Assembly: GCF_910592395.1 (NCBI RefSeq)
Contig: NC_088323.1
Location: 13,875,501 to 13,939,500 of the forward strand
Direction of reading: 5' to 3'
Origin: Lineus longissimus
Lineage: Eukaryota; Nemertea; Pilidiophora; Heteronemertea; Lineidae
DNA length: 64,000 nucleotides
The position numbers and the translations under genes were made by a program. The notes under the pieces were generated by a model. It saw nothing but the letters and a program-made list of their open reading frames with translations, had not been told where the DNA came from and did not search any database. This document shows, piece by piece, positions 11,240 to 21,514 of this stretch. Numbering within the stretch: the first letter of the stretch is position 1; each line of letters opens with the position of its first letter.

Positions 11240-12110
11240 ATGCGGACGGAACTCAGACAAAGCAGACAACGGCCAGCGTGCTTGGACTGAAATGGAATGC
11301 GGAAACCGATGGTTGGGAATTCCTAAAAAGGAACTACACTGTGACACATTTGATAGCATTACGAAGCGCCACGTGCTTTCGGTAATGTCATCCCCGTTCG
11401 ATCCATTAGGTCCTGTTCAACCAGTGACAGTTCAGGCCAGATTATTCATTTCGCATTTATAGGAGGCGAAATACGATTGGGATACTCCATTGCCGTCAAC
11501 TGAATGCCAAGCATGGCGCGACATTGTTCAGGACTTAAACTGTGTACATGAAATTGAGCACCCATGTTGGTATCAGTTGGACAGTTGTCGCCCTGTGCAG
11601 CTACATGCTTTCAGTTACAGCAGCTTGGTAGCAATGGGAACTGTTTGTTATCTACGACAAGGTGATTACGTGGTTTTGATTGGCTCTAAGAGTAAACTCG
11701 TTGGTACAAAGGTAAAACCGATCGTGCCTCAACTTGAGCTCTTCGCGATGTTGATGTGTGCAAGATACGTGAGTACTCTTACGAAATTCGTTGCTAAGGA
11801 TTACCCTGATCTCGAGTTGTATCATTAGACTGACTCCGAAATAGGACTTCATTGGCTGAATTCTTCAAAGCAACTGAAGCGGCAAACTGCAAACAAAGTC
11901 CACGTTATCAAGGAACATTCATCGGTTCAAAATTGGCGTGATGTTGCCAGCAGGGAAAATCCGGCTGATTGTGTGTCTCGTGGCTGTAGTACAGACACAT
12001 CAAGATCGTCTGATTTGTGGAATCATGGGCCAAAGTGGTTGGTAACGGAAGATTACTGGAACCATTTGAAGCCTGAAACCAGTGCCGATGTATCAGCTAG
12101 CGTTGCTTTC
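11240..12110 (+). pseudogene. BEL/Pao RNase H region, broken
   Basis: The open part 11490-11828 includes RPVQLHAFSYSS, corresponding to the VQLHVF-DAS motif with the Asp lost, and then IVPQLELFAMLMCARY. After a TAG at 11826 the frame continues DSEIGLHWL and later SRENPADCVSRG, standard BEL landmarks. The lost Asp and several stops show it is inactive. Confidence 0.75.
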
Positions 12111-13554
12111 TAGGAATTAGGTCCCAATGTAGAAAATGAAATGCACAATGTTGGCAATGTTGGCAATGTGATTAACGTACAAGGATACAGTGACATTGAG
12201 CACTTGCTTCGGGTGACGGTGTACGTCATGCGATTTGCCGGTCTTTCCGATGACAGAGACCCTAACGTTGCTGCTAATGAAATAGAAAGGGCAGATATGC
12301 TATGGGTAAAATATGTACAGGCAGAATACTTTTCTGAGGCTCTTGGATACTTGTCGCGAAAACAGACAGATAAACCCGTTGACCCCTGCCCCAGCATCAT
12401 TCGTCAATTGAAACTTGTTCTTGATGAGAACGGACGAATTCGTGCTGCTGTAGACTTGGGACGCGCACTGGTATGCCAATTTTGTTACCACGAAAAAGTT
12501 ATTTCACGAAGTTGGTGATTCGCAGAGCTCACCAGCAGGTTTTTCATTCAGGACTCGGTGCCACTGTAGTAGCAGTTAGGAGACAATACTCGATTCCATC
12601 CACAAGGGCCGAGGTTAGAAATGTGCTCCGTTCTTGCGTAACTTGCAGGTTAGTGTCTAGCCGGGCTTTTGTGTTGCCCCAGAGCCCCGATCTGCCGATC
12701 TTCCGTATTGATTCATCAGTTCCATTTGCTAACGTGGGTATTGATTTTACGGGACACTTGTTGGTTAAAGACAGTGGAAAAGTGCGAAAAGTGTATGTAT
12801 GTTTGTTTACTTGCCTTTGCACGAGGGCTGTAAACTTAGAAATTGTAACTGACATGACTGCGCTCTCATTTATCTAGGCTTAATAGACGTCATTGTAGTG
12901 TATATTCCACTCCAGCTATGTGTTTATCAGATAGTGCTAAAACCTTCAAGAACGCTTCAGAGGAAATCCTGAATTTGTTGAAGAATATTGCCAGTGACTC
13001 AGTTCAACGGAATTTTACTCAGAATAGAATTGAATTTCGCTACATTCCAGTTCAGAGTCCATGGTTGGATGGTTCATGGGAAAGGTTGATTGGTGTTATG
13101 AAAATGTCAATTAAGGAAAACTCTTGGTCGATCTTTGATTACACTTGAAGAACTGTATACACTGATCAAAGAGGTTCAATCAGTTATGAATGATAGACCT
13201 CTTACATATGCTTCAGGTGTTTTGGATGAACTTGAACCCTTAACTCCTTCCATGATGATTTTTGGTCACAGACCGTTGCCTCAGTTTCAGTTAGATGAGG
13301 ATGATTCGGAGACATTCGGAGATATGAATCATATCAGACGTGCTGAAAAGAGGCGGTCTGAGTTGTATAGATACTTTCAGAATCGATTCCATGAGGAGTA
13401 TCTATGTGCTTTGCGAGAAAGACATTCATATCAGACAAGGGCCCATGCTTCCGAATGTAATAGGATCCGTGCTGGTGATGTTGTACACATCTTTGATGAA
13501 GATCATGCGCGCACTCTGTGGAAGTTAGGTATTGTCATCGAACTACTGATGTGA
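12110..13554 (+). pseudogene. BEL/Pao integrase with C-terminal domain, broken
   Basis: The linker reads LLRVTVYVMRFAGL and LWVKYVQAEYF. After a shift near 12475 comes ILLPRKSYFTKLVIRRAH, then the zinc-binding CVTC and the core with NVGIDFTGHLLV (first Asp). SDSAKTF carries the second Asp and SWERLIGVMK the catalytic Glu, so the D-D-E residues are kept. From 13135 the tail has VMNDRPLTYAS, LTPSMMIFGHRPLP and AGDVVHIFDED, the domain that ends BEL polyproteins. Frame breaks lie near 12475, 12877 and 13140. Confidence 0.8.
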
Positions 13555-13754
13555 GCCGATGGAATGACTCGCGCCGCAGTCTTGAAGACTAGTGGTAAAA
13601 CTCGAACGACCAGAGCCATATCGAGGTTATACCCATTAGAGGTATGTTGTGGTTATGTTAAAAACATCTGTCAGTTAAAGGTACCAGAGACTGAGGAAGC
13701 CCCCCTAAGACGAAGTGAGCGATTAAAAACGGTATAGATTATTTAGAGGGAGAA

Positions 13755-15740
13755 TGTGGAATTCTATTGACTATTGTGGGACCAGTTCAATTTATGCATT
13801 GTGGTGAAGTGTTTGTTGGTTGTTTCATTATGTGTGCCCAATTGGGATGTGTGTTGGAAAAATAACTCAGACTTGTATATAGAACCAATGTGTTCGGATG
13901 TGTTTGTTGAAGCTGGAGAATTTCAAATGTGGCATGGTAAGATGTTTTCTCAAGAAATCACACAAGGTACAGAGAGAAGCAAATGTAAGCGTGTGACGAC
14001 TGCAACACTTTTAATTGACACCTGTGATAAATACATGATGTAGTTAGCTTTCACTGCTGGAGGTCTTATTGAGACAAATCAATATTTCCAGCATGGTGCC
14101 AGTGCGTTGCTTAAGGTTGCTAAACACGCAGGGAAACTGAGTCCTAAATGCGAGGTAATTCTTTGTGTCAGGCTCTGCTAAACCTTACAGGATTGGGGGA
14201 TGGACTTAGCTACAAGAGTAAAGCACAAGAATTATGATAGCAGAAAGGGGCGCCTGTAAAAATTGAACGTGACCTCTTCGCTAGAAATGAATTTTATACA
14301 ATCAGTTGTTAGTGCAGCATACGTCCCCCGTTGAAACCGAAACTCAGCACTCCCGTGACGATAAATTCGATGTCACAGACATTCAAGCACAAACGCCACG
14401 CCGGCAAAAACCAAAACAAGGAAAACATCGTTAGAATAGAAGATGATTTTGAAGTGTTTTGGCAAAGCAGCACAATTTTATGTCCCTGCACAGGTACATG
14501 TACACGTATGTCGCGCGCCTATAATGACGGAGCGACTAAAATGTCGGTTTTAAGGATATAACAACGTCGGTGCCGCTTTTTAAATTTTTTAAAATTTTTC
14601 GTGCCAAAAACATCGCTGGCCACGCAAAAAATGACGGTCCTGTAATCCTTGGCAGACGACAATATAGATAGGCTAAAAACGTTCACTTTTTATAGTGGTC
14701 CCATATATCTTTGTCTACTTTTGGCCAGTTCGTTATGATGTGATCAGATTTGGGGATGCAAATATTAACAGACGTTCTGGAATCTCTATGAGCTCCGAAC
14801 AATCAATGCCAATCTAGTCAAGATTGGGATCTGGCTCACCTCTGTTGTATTGCATCTTATATGTCTTTATTGCATGTTATATGTCCTTCCTATAAATAGC
14901 GAAGAAATGTTTTTCCTTTGGAACGTTTAAGGCTGTTACAGCAGCACTAATGAAGTTCGCTGATGAGGTTCTGTGCTGCGGACTGTCGAATCGGTTGGAA
15001 CAAGGAATATAGAGCATGCGCAGTCTATTGGGAACAGGCAGTGCACATGGCAGTGTCCCATTTGAATACACCCAGTTTGCATACGTTCTTGAGTTTGTAC
15101 ATATTATGTTTATGATGCTTCCATTACAGTGCGGGCTCTGCAATATCACAAGGCTCAGCTCGCACTCGTTTCGTCAGCACCCTGAAAACAAATGATTTTC
15201 ATCGCAATCAAGGGTTTGCATATATGGCTGCGATTAACGATACAAATACCACTCGTCTGAGGGAAAATCCGGCAATTGCCATGCAATTTGATAATTGCAG
15301 GGCGCAGCTATTAAATACCAATTGTTGACTGTCGCAATCGACAGATTTTTCCGGTCTGCATGATCGTAGGTCGCAGCAACAAAAAACGCCCGTTTGAAGG
15401 ACGCTTTCGGTTAATAATTTGAAATTGGAGAAGGATTTCATAAACTGTATGTTTATGAAATTGTTTGCAATCGTATGACTGATTTTATGTTACATGCAAT
15501 ATATACACAATTTACACAAAACACCGGAACTAAATAGTCATAATCGGGTTACTTTCACAGGATATTTATAAAGTAAATAACATATTAATTTTACACAGAT
15601 TGGAATGAGACAATCGATGCATGTAAGATGATTCGTGAAGAAGCTTCGTGTTTCAGGTTAAGTACTAGAGCCTACTAAATGTTATGTAACAAGTGTGACC
15701 GCATTTCCTAAATGAGTTATTTTTAGCCTAAGGCTGAAGA
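13755..15740. other. Possible 3' LTR start, then sequence with no gene seen
   Basis: TGTGGAATTC at 13755 follows a purine tract and could open the BEL 3' LTR, but no second copy is present in the window to confirm it. Beyond that I see only short frames. A 23-bp near-repeat containing TTATATGTC occurs around 14850-14885. Confidence 0.4.
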
Positions 15741-15910
15741 CCGGTGTGCAAGGGATAGTAGTCCTAGGGCTGATAGTCCGTGTAACAATAGCCCGCATTG
15801 CTAAATGTTTTGGTTAGGGTTAGCGGTACAATAGATCATGCTGCTTAATTGGTCAAATACAATGCTACCGGACTATGACTCCAGGGGGACTATATCCGCT
15901 GTCACACCGG
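15741..15910. mobile_element. MITE with about 45-bp terminal inverted repeats
   Basis: The left end CCGGTGTGCAAGGGATAGTA is mirrored by the right end, which reads CCGGTGTGACAGCGGATATA on the other strand. The match continues through AGTCC and ATAGTCCG. The element is about 170 bp and non-coding. I could not define a target-site duplication. Confidence 0.7.
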
Positions 15911-16613
15911 ATGTGTGTCAACTGTATTCATACACTTCACTAAGACGCTTCTTAATCTTATAATCTGGTGGTGGCGATTAAAAACTTTCACTGGCACCAA
16001 AATGAATGGCCCAAATTGTGGCGTCGGCATCGATCAAACAACCGTTAAAATCGAGTTATCGCCCTACCGCGCTCAATAGTTTACCGCTTCCCTCTGAATG
16101 CATCTTGCATCTTGAACGCTCATGGACTCAACTCACAACATATTTCGTGTGAGATCGAGAGGCGAATGCGAATGCAACTGCAGTCCTTGGTATTGCTAAT
16201 AGTAACCTGCATGTTACGATGCGACACAAGCACGCCCCTCTTCTATAGGAGCTATGTCTAAAATGACCTTTCTTTGTGAGAAAATGAAAACAGGCGCGAA
16301 GAATCCGCCCACTGTAATGAACATTCGAAATAAATTCTCTCATTCACCGGACCAGAAGCGATAGATTCGTAATAAGATACTGCAATATACCAACTAGACA
16401 TGCATGTAAAACACCCTGGCGACTTGCATATGAGTGTAACAACGGGGCTCGAGCTGTTCATGTTCATTTATATACCCAAATTCCAACGAAAATATGATGA
16501 CGTCATGAGAACAGAATGTGTTGCTGAGTATGCAACCGTCATTTTTGGCGTGCCCACCGACGTTTTTGGTACAAAAAATTACTGATCTTTTAGGCGTGGG
16601 CACCGACGTTTTT
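15911..16613. other. No gene seen; short direct repeat next to the following element
   Basis: Mostly unassigned. A near-identical CCCACCGACGTTTTT / GGCACCGACGTTTTT pair sits at about 16553 and 16599, ending exactly where the hairpin-ended element starts. Confidence 0.4.
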
Positions 16614-16664
16614 AGCTCACCTCTTAGCAGAGGTGAGCTTATCCCATACCGTGGCGTCCGTCGT

Positions 16665-16699
<35 letters not shown>

Positions 16700-17738
16700 C
16701 GTCGTCCGTTAGCAGGGCACGTTTCGTAACTGTTAGAGCTATTGAGTTGAAACTTGGTACACATGTACCCTTATGTAATGACACCTTGGAGACCAAGTTT
16801 CGGTCCGATTCGTTTCATGGTTTGGCCACCAGGGGGTCAAACGTTAAAAGTGAAAATATGCAATATCTCCCTTAATAGTAGTCGGGAAATTTTGAAAAAA
16901 ATATGGTAGGTACTTCTAGCAAAGGTGCATCATATATCCTCCGGGTTTTTGATTTGACCTCCTTTTCAAGGTCACAGAGGTCAAATGGTGTAAATTGGCC
17001 GTTAGGATGTAACGATGGCACGTTTCTAAACTGCAATGACTATTGATCCCAAATTTGGTACACATTTACCCCTTAGTCAGGTAATCTTAGGGACCGAAGT
17101 TTGGTCCAATATGATTCGCCACTTGACCACCAGGGGGCAAAATCCAAAAACCTTAAAAATGTGATTATTCCTTAACTTCTTGCCCGATTGCCACCAATTT
17201 GATATCATGGGTACATCTAACCACCATACAGTATATGTCACACAGGTTTTTAATTTGACCTTCTTGTCAAGGTCACAGAGGTCAAATGGCGTAAATTGGC
17301 CGTCAGGCCGTAACTATGGCACGTTTCTTATCTGCAATGACTATTGATCACAAATTAAGTACACATGTACCCCTTGGTCAGGTGGTCTCGGTACCGAAGT
17401 TTGGTGCGATCTGATTTGCCGTTTGGCCTCCAGGGAGGGGGCCAAATCCTAAATTCTTCAAAATGCCATTATTCCTAGTATTACTTGCCCGATTGGCACC
17501 AATTTTATATCATAGGTACATCTAATTCTTACAACCATTCAATGTGTCACCCGGGTCTTCTTTGATTTGACCTACTTTTCAAGGTCACAGAGGTCGAATG
17601 TACTGTAAATTGGCCATTTTTGGGAAATTGTAATTGCTTGGACCTACATCAAACCTAACACTACATGACACAATACCATGCTCTTTATCCATCTTTCCTC
17701 CACATGAGGTGAGCACAATGGCCCTAGCCATTTCATTG
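16614..17738 (+). mobile_element. Hairpin-ended repetitive element, copy 1
   Basis: It opens with a perfect hairpin (AGCTCACCTCT, loop TAGC, AGAGGTGAGCT), followed by a (GTC)n run at 16656-16708. Then come diverged units of about 300 bp, each containing AGGTCACAGAGGTC, GGTACACAT and CCAGGGGG. It closes with AGGTGAGC and a second hairpin (AATGGC, CCTA, GCCATT) before TTTCAT. Copy 2 at 31195 has the same plan. No coding frame is convincing, so it looks non-autonomous. Confidence 0.75.
16656..16708. repeat. (GTC)n microsatellite
   Basis: A GTC/GTCC run inside the left part of the hairpin-ended element. The poly-Ser and poly-Arg frames it generates are not genes. Confidence 0.9.
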
Positions 17739-17879
17739 AGGCGCTCCGTCATTTCAGGCGCGCGACACACCTGGAGTGTGAGATGTTCGGTCCACACTAT
17801 TAAGCATTGTTGCCGTGCTCATCTCACGAACACGACGATTCTGCAAAAAATGTTGCCTTTCTATGATATGTTTTAGTAC

Positions 17880-18175
17880 AAGTGTCTTATCTCCATTTAG
17901 AGCTACATGTATGCGTGTCATTCGGCAACAACAACGTCATGTCGCAATATTCAGTGGACATGTTCGTCTCCTCATGCCTGGATTCCAACAACTGTCTGCT
18001 GTATGGTCTTCCCGAAATTACCATTGCTTCACTCCAACGAATCCAGAACCGAGCAGCCCGGATCATCAGCAGAACTAGAAAGCATCACCACATCACACCT
18101 GTCCTCAAAAGTCTCAACTGGCTCCCTGTTAAACAGATAATACAGTTTAAGATACTCCTGCCTGATCTTGGGTAA
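17880..18175 (+). mobile_element. LINE reverse-transcriptase C-terminal fragment (CR1/L2-like)
   Basis: One frame reads CLLYGLPEITIASLQRIQN, then RAARIISRTRKHHHITPVL and LNWLPVKQIIQFKIL. This is the familiar thumb and C-terminal block of CR1/L2-type LINE reverse transcriptases (NSLLYGLP, QN-AARL, HITP-L--LHWLPV). The fragment starts and ends abruptly and lacks the catalytic core. Confidence 0.8.
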
Positions 18176-18212
18176 ACAAAAAAAAGGTTGGAAATCTATT
18201 TGAAAAAATACA

Positions 18213-18657
18213 ATGAATAACACAGCGGTAATCGAACAACAGATGAAACATATTGGTGTTATTAACCCCAGTTCACAACAAGGGTACCAACAAGGATACC
18301 AACAAGGTTCGACTCGAAAGTAACAGAAACCAACTAACCCGTTGAACAGTTCAAATCTAGTTAACCCTAGTCAAGGGCTAGTCAACACTAGTCGTCAACT
18401 ATCCTCAACTAGCAGTCAACTATCCTCAACTAGCAGTCAACTAGCCTCAACTATGACTTCGTCAAGAGATCAAAGCTCGACTACGACTCATCAAGTCTTA
18501 ACTGATAGTGGTATCAAAGTCAAACAAGCCCTTGAAGTGTAAGTTGCTACTGGTAAAAGCAAGGATTTCCTGAATAGACATATTACCTTTAATGACTTAG
18601 ATAGTATGACAGAGAAGGAAATCTTGAAACACCATAGAAACACCTTAGGCAAGATCT
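18213..18657 (+). pseudogene. Ser/Thr/Gln-rich frame at the left end of the Polinton relic, interrupted by a SINE
   Basis: A single frame from ATG at 18213 reads past two TAA codons (18321 and 18540) into STTTHQVLTDSGIKVKQ and FLNRHITFNDLDSMTEKEI. A SINE starts at 18658. The middle contains a 21-bp tandem repeat (CTATCCTCAACTAGCAGTCAA and variants) giving repeated SSTSSQL. I do not recognise the protein. Its position opposite the replication genes suggests a structural or accessory Polinton product. Confidence 0.45.
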
Positions 18658-18990
18658 GTGGCGCAGTGGTTAGAGCACTGGGCTCATAATCAGGAGGTCC
18701 TGGGTTCGATTCTCGGAAGGGTCACTGCTGTTTCGTCTTTGTGTCTTTGAGCAAGGCACTTAACCGTACTTGCTTCTCTCCGCCCAAGAGTAAATGGGTA
18801 CCTAGCTGGCAGAGTTGGCACACTATGAATGTTAGTCCTGAGCGCTGTATAGCTGCAGCTCGGACATGTACTACTACCAGAGAGTAGAGCTTGAACCAAG
18901 AATGTACAGGCCAAGAACTATGGGTAATAATGTGAAGCGCTTTGAGCGACTGAAACCAGTTGGATTTAGCGCTATATAAGTCTCATAATT
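18651..18990 (+). mobile_element. tRNA-derived SINE with L2-type 3' tail
   Basis: The head contains TGGCGCAGTGG at 18659 (A box) and GGTTCGATTC at 18703 (B box), the internal Pol III promoter. The central part has TTTGAGCAAGGCACTTAAC, seen in many invertebrate SINEs. The tail AAGCGCTTTGAG ... GCGCTATATAAG matches the 3' end of L2-clade LINEs, the likely source of its reverse transcriptase. It interrupts the Polinton frame that precedes it. Confidence 0.88.
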
Positions 18991-19021
18991 TGAATCTGCC
19001 AGACAAACATGGCTACTAGGC

Positions 19022-19414
19022 TTAAAGAATAAGTAGATAAGAGCCACACTGCTTTTCATTACTGCAGCGAGCATTCAAAACCACCCAGAAACTTCTTAGC
19101 GGACTTCTTAGGTCGTATATGAATTCTATGGGCCCATTTACGTTTGGCTGGCCATTCCCGCCAAAAAACCGCACTGGTCCATTAAGGCTGCCATGTACAT
19201 CGTATGACGTCACAAAATTGTATGTTACGTCATATCGACCTCTATTGCGCCGAGGTGCGTAAATTTCGCAAGTACCCGACCCGTCGGCGATACGAGGACG
19301 TCCTTCTCGGATATAACATGGTATGACGTCATTTTCCAAAACATTGCCGATGTCTGTTTTGGGCACCAAGATATTTGCCCCTTGAAAGGCCGATTTAAAT
19401 AGGTCATGTCGCAA
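19022..19414 (-). CDS. Unrecognised 130-codon frame inside the Polinton relic
   Basis: It is open from 19414 to 19022 with coding-like composition. Notable strings are GANILVPKTDIGNVLENDVI, GTCEIYAPRRNRGRYDV and FFGGNGQPNVNGPIEFIYD. I recognise no family. There is no signal peptide or membrane segment. It lies antisense to its neighbours between the SINE and the next plus-strand frame, so it may be an element gene or captured sequence. The true start could lie upstream in a shifted frame. Confidence 0.35.
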   Translation of the reverse strand: MRHDLFKSAFQGANILVPKTDIGNVLENDVIPCYIREGRPRIADGSGTCEIYAPRRNRGRYDVTYNFVTSYDVHGSLNGPVRFFGGNGQPNVNGPIEFIYDLRSPLRSFWVVLNARCSNEKQCGSYLLIL

Positions 19415-19532
19415 TATTTCGGCACAGAAATGTTGTCACTTGTGATATATCGAGTTAATGTCTAACGGATGAACTGTATTTCGAACGATTTTTAACGCTT
19501 TTTACTTACTCTTTAACGATTCATTGGGTTAG

Positions 19533-19740
19533 ATGGTCTTAAAAGCTTACACTAAATTGACAAAGATATTTTTGCCGCTTGATGACGCAGATGATCTTTA
19601 TGAAGACTTAAGAAGTGATTACATCGTTACCAATGAACTTTGCAAGTGGTTAGGATGGTTGAGGCTCAGGATGGGAGTATTAACCGCTTTGGCATCATCA
19701 ACTCTTTTCACTTTAGGACTGTGTCAGGAGATTCAAAATG
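19533..19740 (+). pseudogene. Short unrecognised frame of the Polinton relic
   Basis: It reads KIFLPLDDADDLYEDLRSDY and then NELCKWLGWLRLRMGV, followed by a hydrophobic stretch. The composition is coding-like. No family is recognised. It ends where the Pro/Glu-rich membrane protein frame begins. Confidence 0.4.
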
Positions 19741-20232
19741 GGCAAAGCCAGAACAGACAAAGTCAGGAAAAATCAATTAAGATAAATGGATCAGGAGACT
19801 CTTGTCGCTCGGGTGACAGCCATTGAGAAGCCCAAAAAACAAAGATCAGAGAAGCAATTAGCATGGTCAAGAGAGTTTGGCAAAAGGTAACAAGAATTTA
19901 AGAGGTTAAAAAGGGATACCAGACAACCAGAACCGGTCGAACCGAATAAGGTTGAACCACAGCCAATACCAGAGCAAAGTCCAGCGACAAAGTCCAGAGA
20001 GCTTCGCTCGAACCAGAACCTGAACCAGAACCCAAACCAGAGGATGAATCAAATGAAACTGTATCTAAGACCTCATCTGGTATGATTGTAGCTGTGGCAG
20101 CAGTTGTTATTGTCACTATCATTTACTTTAAGTTAAAGAGTGTTAAAGAGAAGGTTGTGATGACAGATACTCATGTAATGGTAGATACCCCGGTGGTGAA
20201 AGAGGTGGTTAAAGAACCAAAATTATTTTGAT
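19737..20232 (+). pseudogene. Pro/Glu-rich protein with a single membrane segment, broken
   Basis: From ATG at 19737 the frame is Lys/Arg-rich, passes TAA codons (19782 and 19887), then enters a Pro/Glu/Gln linker with EPEP repeats. A frameshift near 20010 leads to SGMIVAVAAVVIVTIIYF, a clear membrane helix. A short charged tail (VVKEVVKEPKLF) ends at 20232. The shape suits a virion-membrane or minor structural protein, but this is inference. Confidence 0.5.
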
Positions 20233-20749
20233 GGAGTAGTCCTTTCTGGGTGAACTTATCTTGTCTAAAGCCAAACCACGTATGCCGCTTAGTGCTTATT
20301 GTATCACTATCAATTTCACTATGTTTAATTGTTCCTGAAATGGGAATTCGTTATCCTCTGTAAGTTCAAGGATTACGTAATTATTGTTATCACAGTTGAA
20401 TTTGACATGATCAATTCCATTTTCTTTTAATTTATCTTGCCATTTTCTACAAATATTACTTAAACTAAAAAGATGAAAGTAGCTCAAATGAATAATTGAT
20501 TTATTTACTGCTCTCGTTTATCCCTCACTAGTAAGCTTTGTGTTAAAAAATAGAACACTGATTTCATCTTTTAGAAAGTCACCTGGCTACCAAGAATTGT
20601 AAAAAGTTATTGATTTCAAAGTAATGGATTTTATGTTTTATTGTTCTGTTAAGTACTCGAAGCTTTTTTACATTTTCGTTCTCTTATTATGAAGTCCATT
20701 ACTATCTAAATCTGACAAAAGTTAACGTCAAACAATCCGCATGAATTTC

Positions 20750-21409
20750 TTCCTATATAACCTCTTCCATTTTCTCTCTACCATTCAAAATGATAACCAC
20801 ACATGGTAAATCCTATTGGTTTTCAATGAATAAATTTTCATGAAGTTTGTGAATCTTCTTTAGGTAATCTAAACTAACTGATTTTTCTTCTGTACAATTT
20901 TTCTTTTTGATTCTTTCGTGACAAGCCATTGGATCTGTTCTGAGGTAAATTATGAAATTGGGTTCAACACACATGTGACTCACCACAGTAAAATGAGTCA
21001 CATGTCGCTTCGAGCTTGACAGGTTGAGACGGACTGGTTGTTCATTTCACAAGTGTCTGCCTGTTGTGAAGTCTAGTATGTATCAATTTCTTCTATTATG
21101 TCCTGGTGTCATTTGAGGCTCATCTTCTGTGAGACATGTGACCCATTTTGCCGTGGTGGGTCACATATCTTTGTAGTGTTTGGAATATGTGTCATCTAGA
21201 CTATCAAATTGACCACAAGTTAAATTCCCACTGAACCAACTCAGGCGTGAAAAGATATGGCGTGTTGAGAAAATGCTTCTCTCCATTACAATAATTTTAC
21301 TTTCAGTTGAGTGCCATCTCTCAATGAATGTTTCCATCGCCATCATTTGAAATTCGTCAGAATATTTTTTCGCGTTATTGTACATGAGTTCAAGTAGATT
21401 TTTTCCCAT
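20750..21409 (-). pseudogene. Deoxynucleoside kinase gene split by a MITE
   Basis: The N-terminal part (21409-21167) reads GKNLLELMYNNAKKYSDEF, then MAMETFIERWH and VMERSIFSTRHIFSR. The ERS/R motif is the nucleoside-kinase signature. After the MITE the frame gives IIYLRTDPMACHERIKKK and SVSLDYLKKIHKLHENLF, the LID and C-terminal region. The P-loop (GxxxxGKS/T) that should begin the protein is absent upstream, so the 5' end is also lost. The enzyme phosphorylates deoxynucleosides for DNA synthesis, which would suit a large DNA element next to its own polymerase. Confidence 0.75.
20973..21166. mobile_element. 194-bp MITE with about 33-bp inverted ends
   Basis: The left end ATGTGACTCACCACAGTAAA is mirrored on the right by ATGTGACCCACCACGGCAAA on the other strand, and both continue ATG-GTCACATGTC. 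It interrupts the kinase frame. Within each end the GTGAC / GTCAC words form small palindromes. Confidence 0.8.
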
Positions 21410-21514
21410 GATAGTTTCTCTACACCTCTATTAATGGTTCTGGTAACCTCAGCAACAATTCCCGCCATTTATTAAACACTAAATAGTAACTAGTATATAG
21501 TTTTTAATTTCTAT

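Larger units (their letters stand above)
10380..13740 (+). mobile_element. BEL/Pao LTR retrotransposon, 5'-truncated pol
   Basis: Pol domains follow in BEL order: RT (10380-11230), RNase H (11240-12080), linker and integrase (12110-13150), and the C-terminal integrase tail (13135-13560). No gag or protease precedes it, and I cannot find a 5' LTR. A purine tract AGAGGGAGAA at 13745 is followed by TGTGGAATTC, a plausible 3' LTR start. The element lies in what would be an intron of the ankyrin gene, between the decayed and intact exons. Confidence 0.85.

Noticed and set aside
13755-14300. A confirmed 3' LTR
   Set aside because: No matching 5' copy is in the window, so the purine tract and TG start are only suggestive.
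16633-16875. Coding frames rich in Ser or Arg over the GTC run
   Set aside because: They are translations of a microsatellite inside a non-coding element.
18658-18730. A tRNA gene
   Set aside because: A and B boxes are present but the acceptor stem does not close, and the sequence continues into a SINE body and an L2-type tail.
18213-20232. Alternative genetic code with TAA read as Gln
   Set aside because: Several in-frame stops here are TAA, but the same region has frameshifts and the polymerase frames show other damage, so decay explains it.
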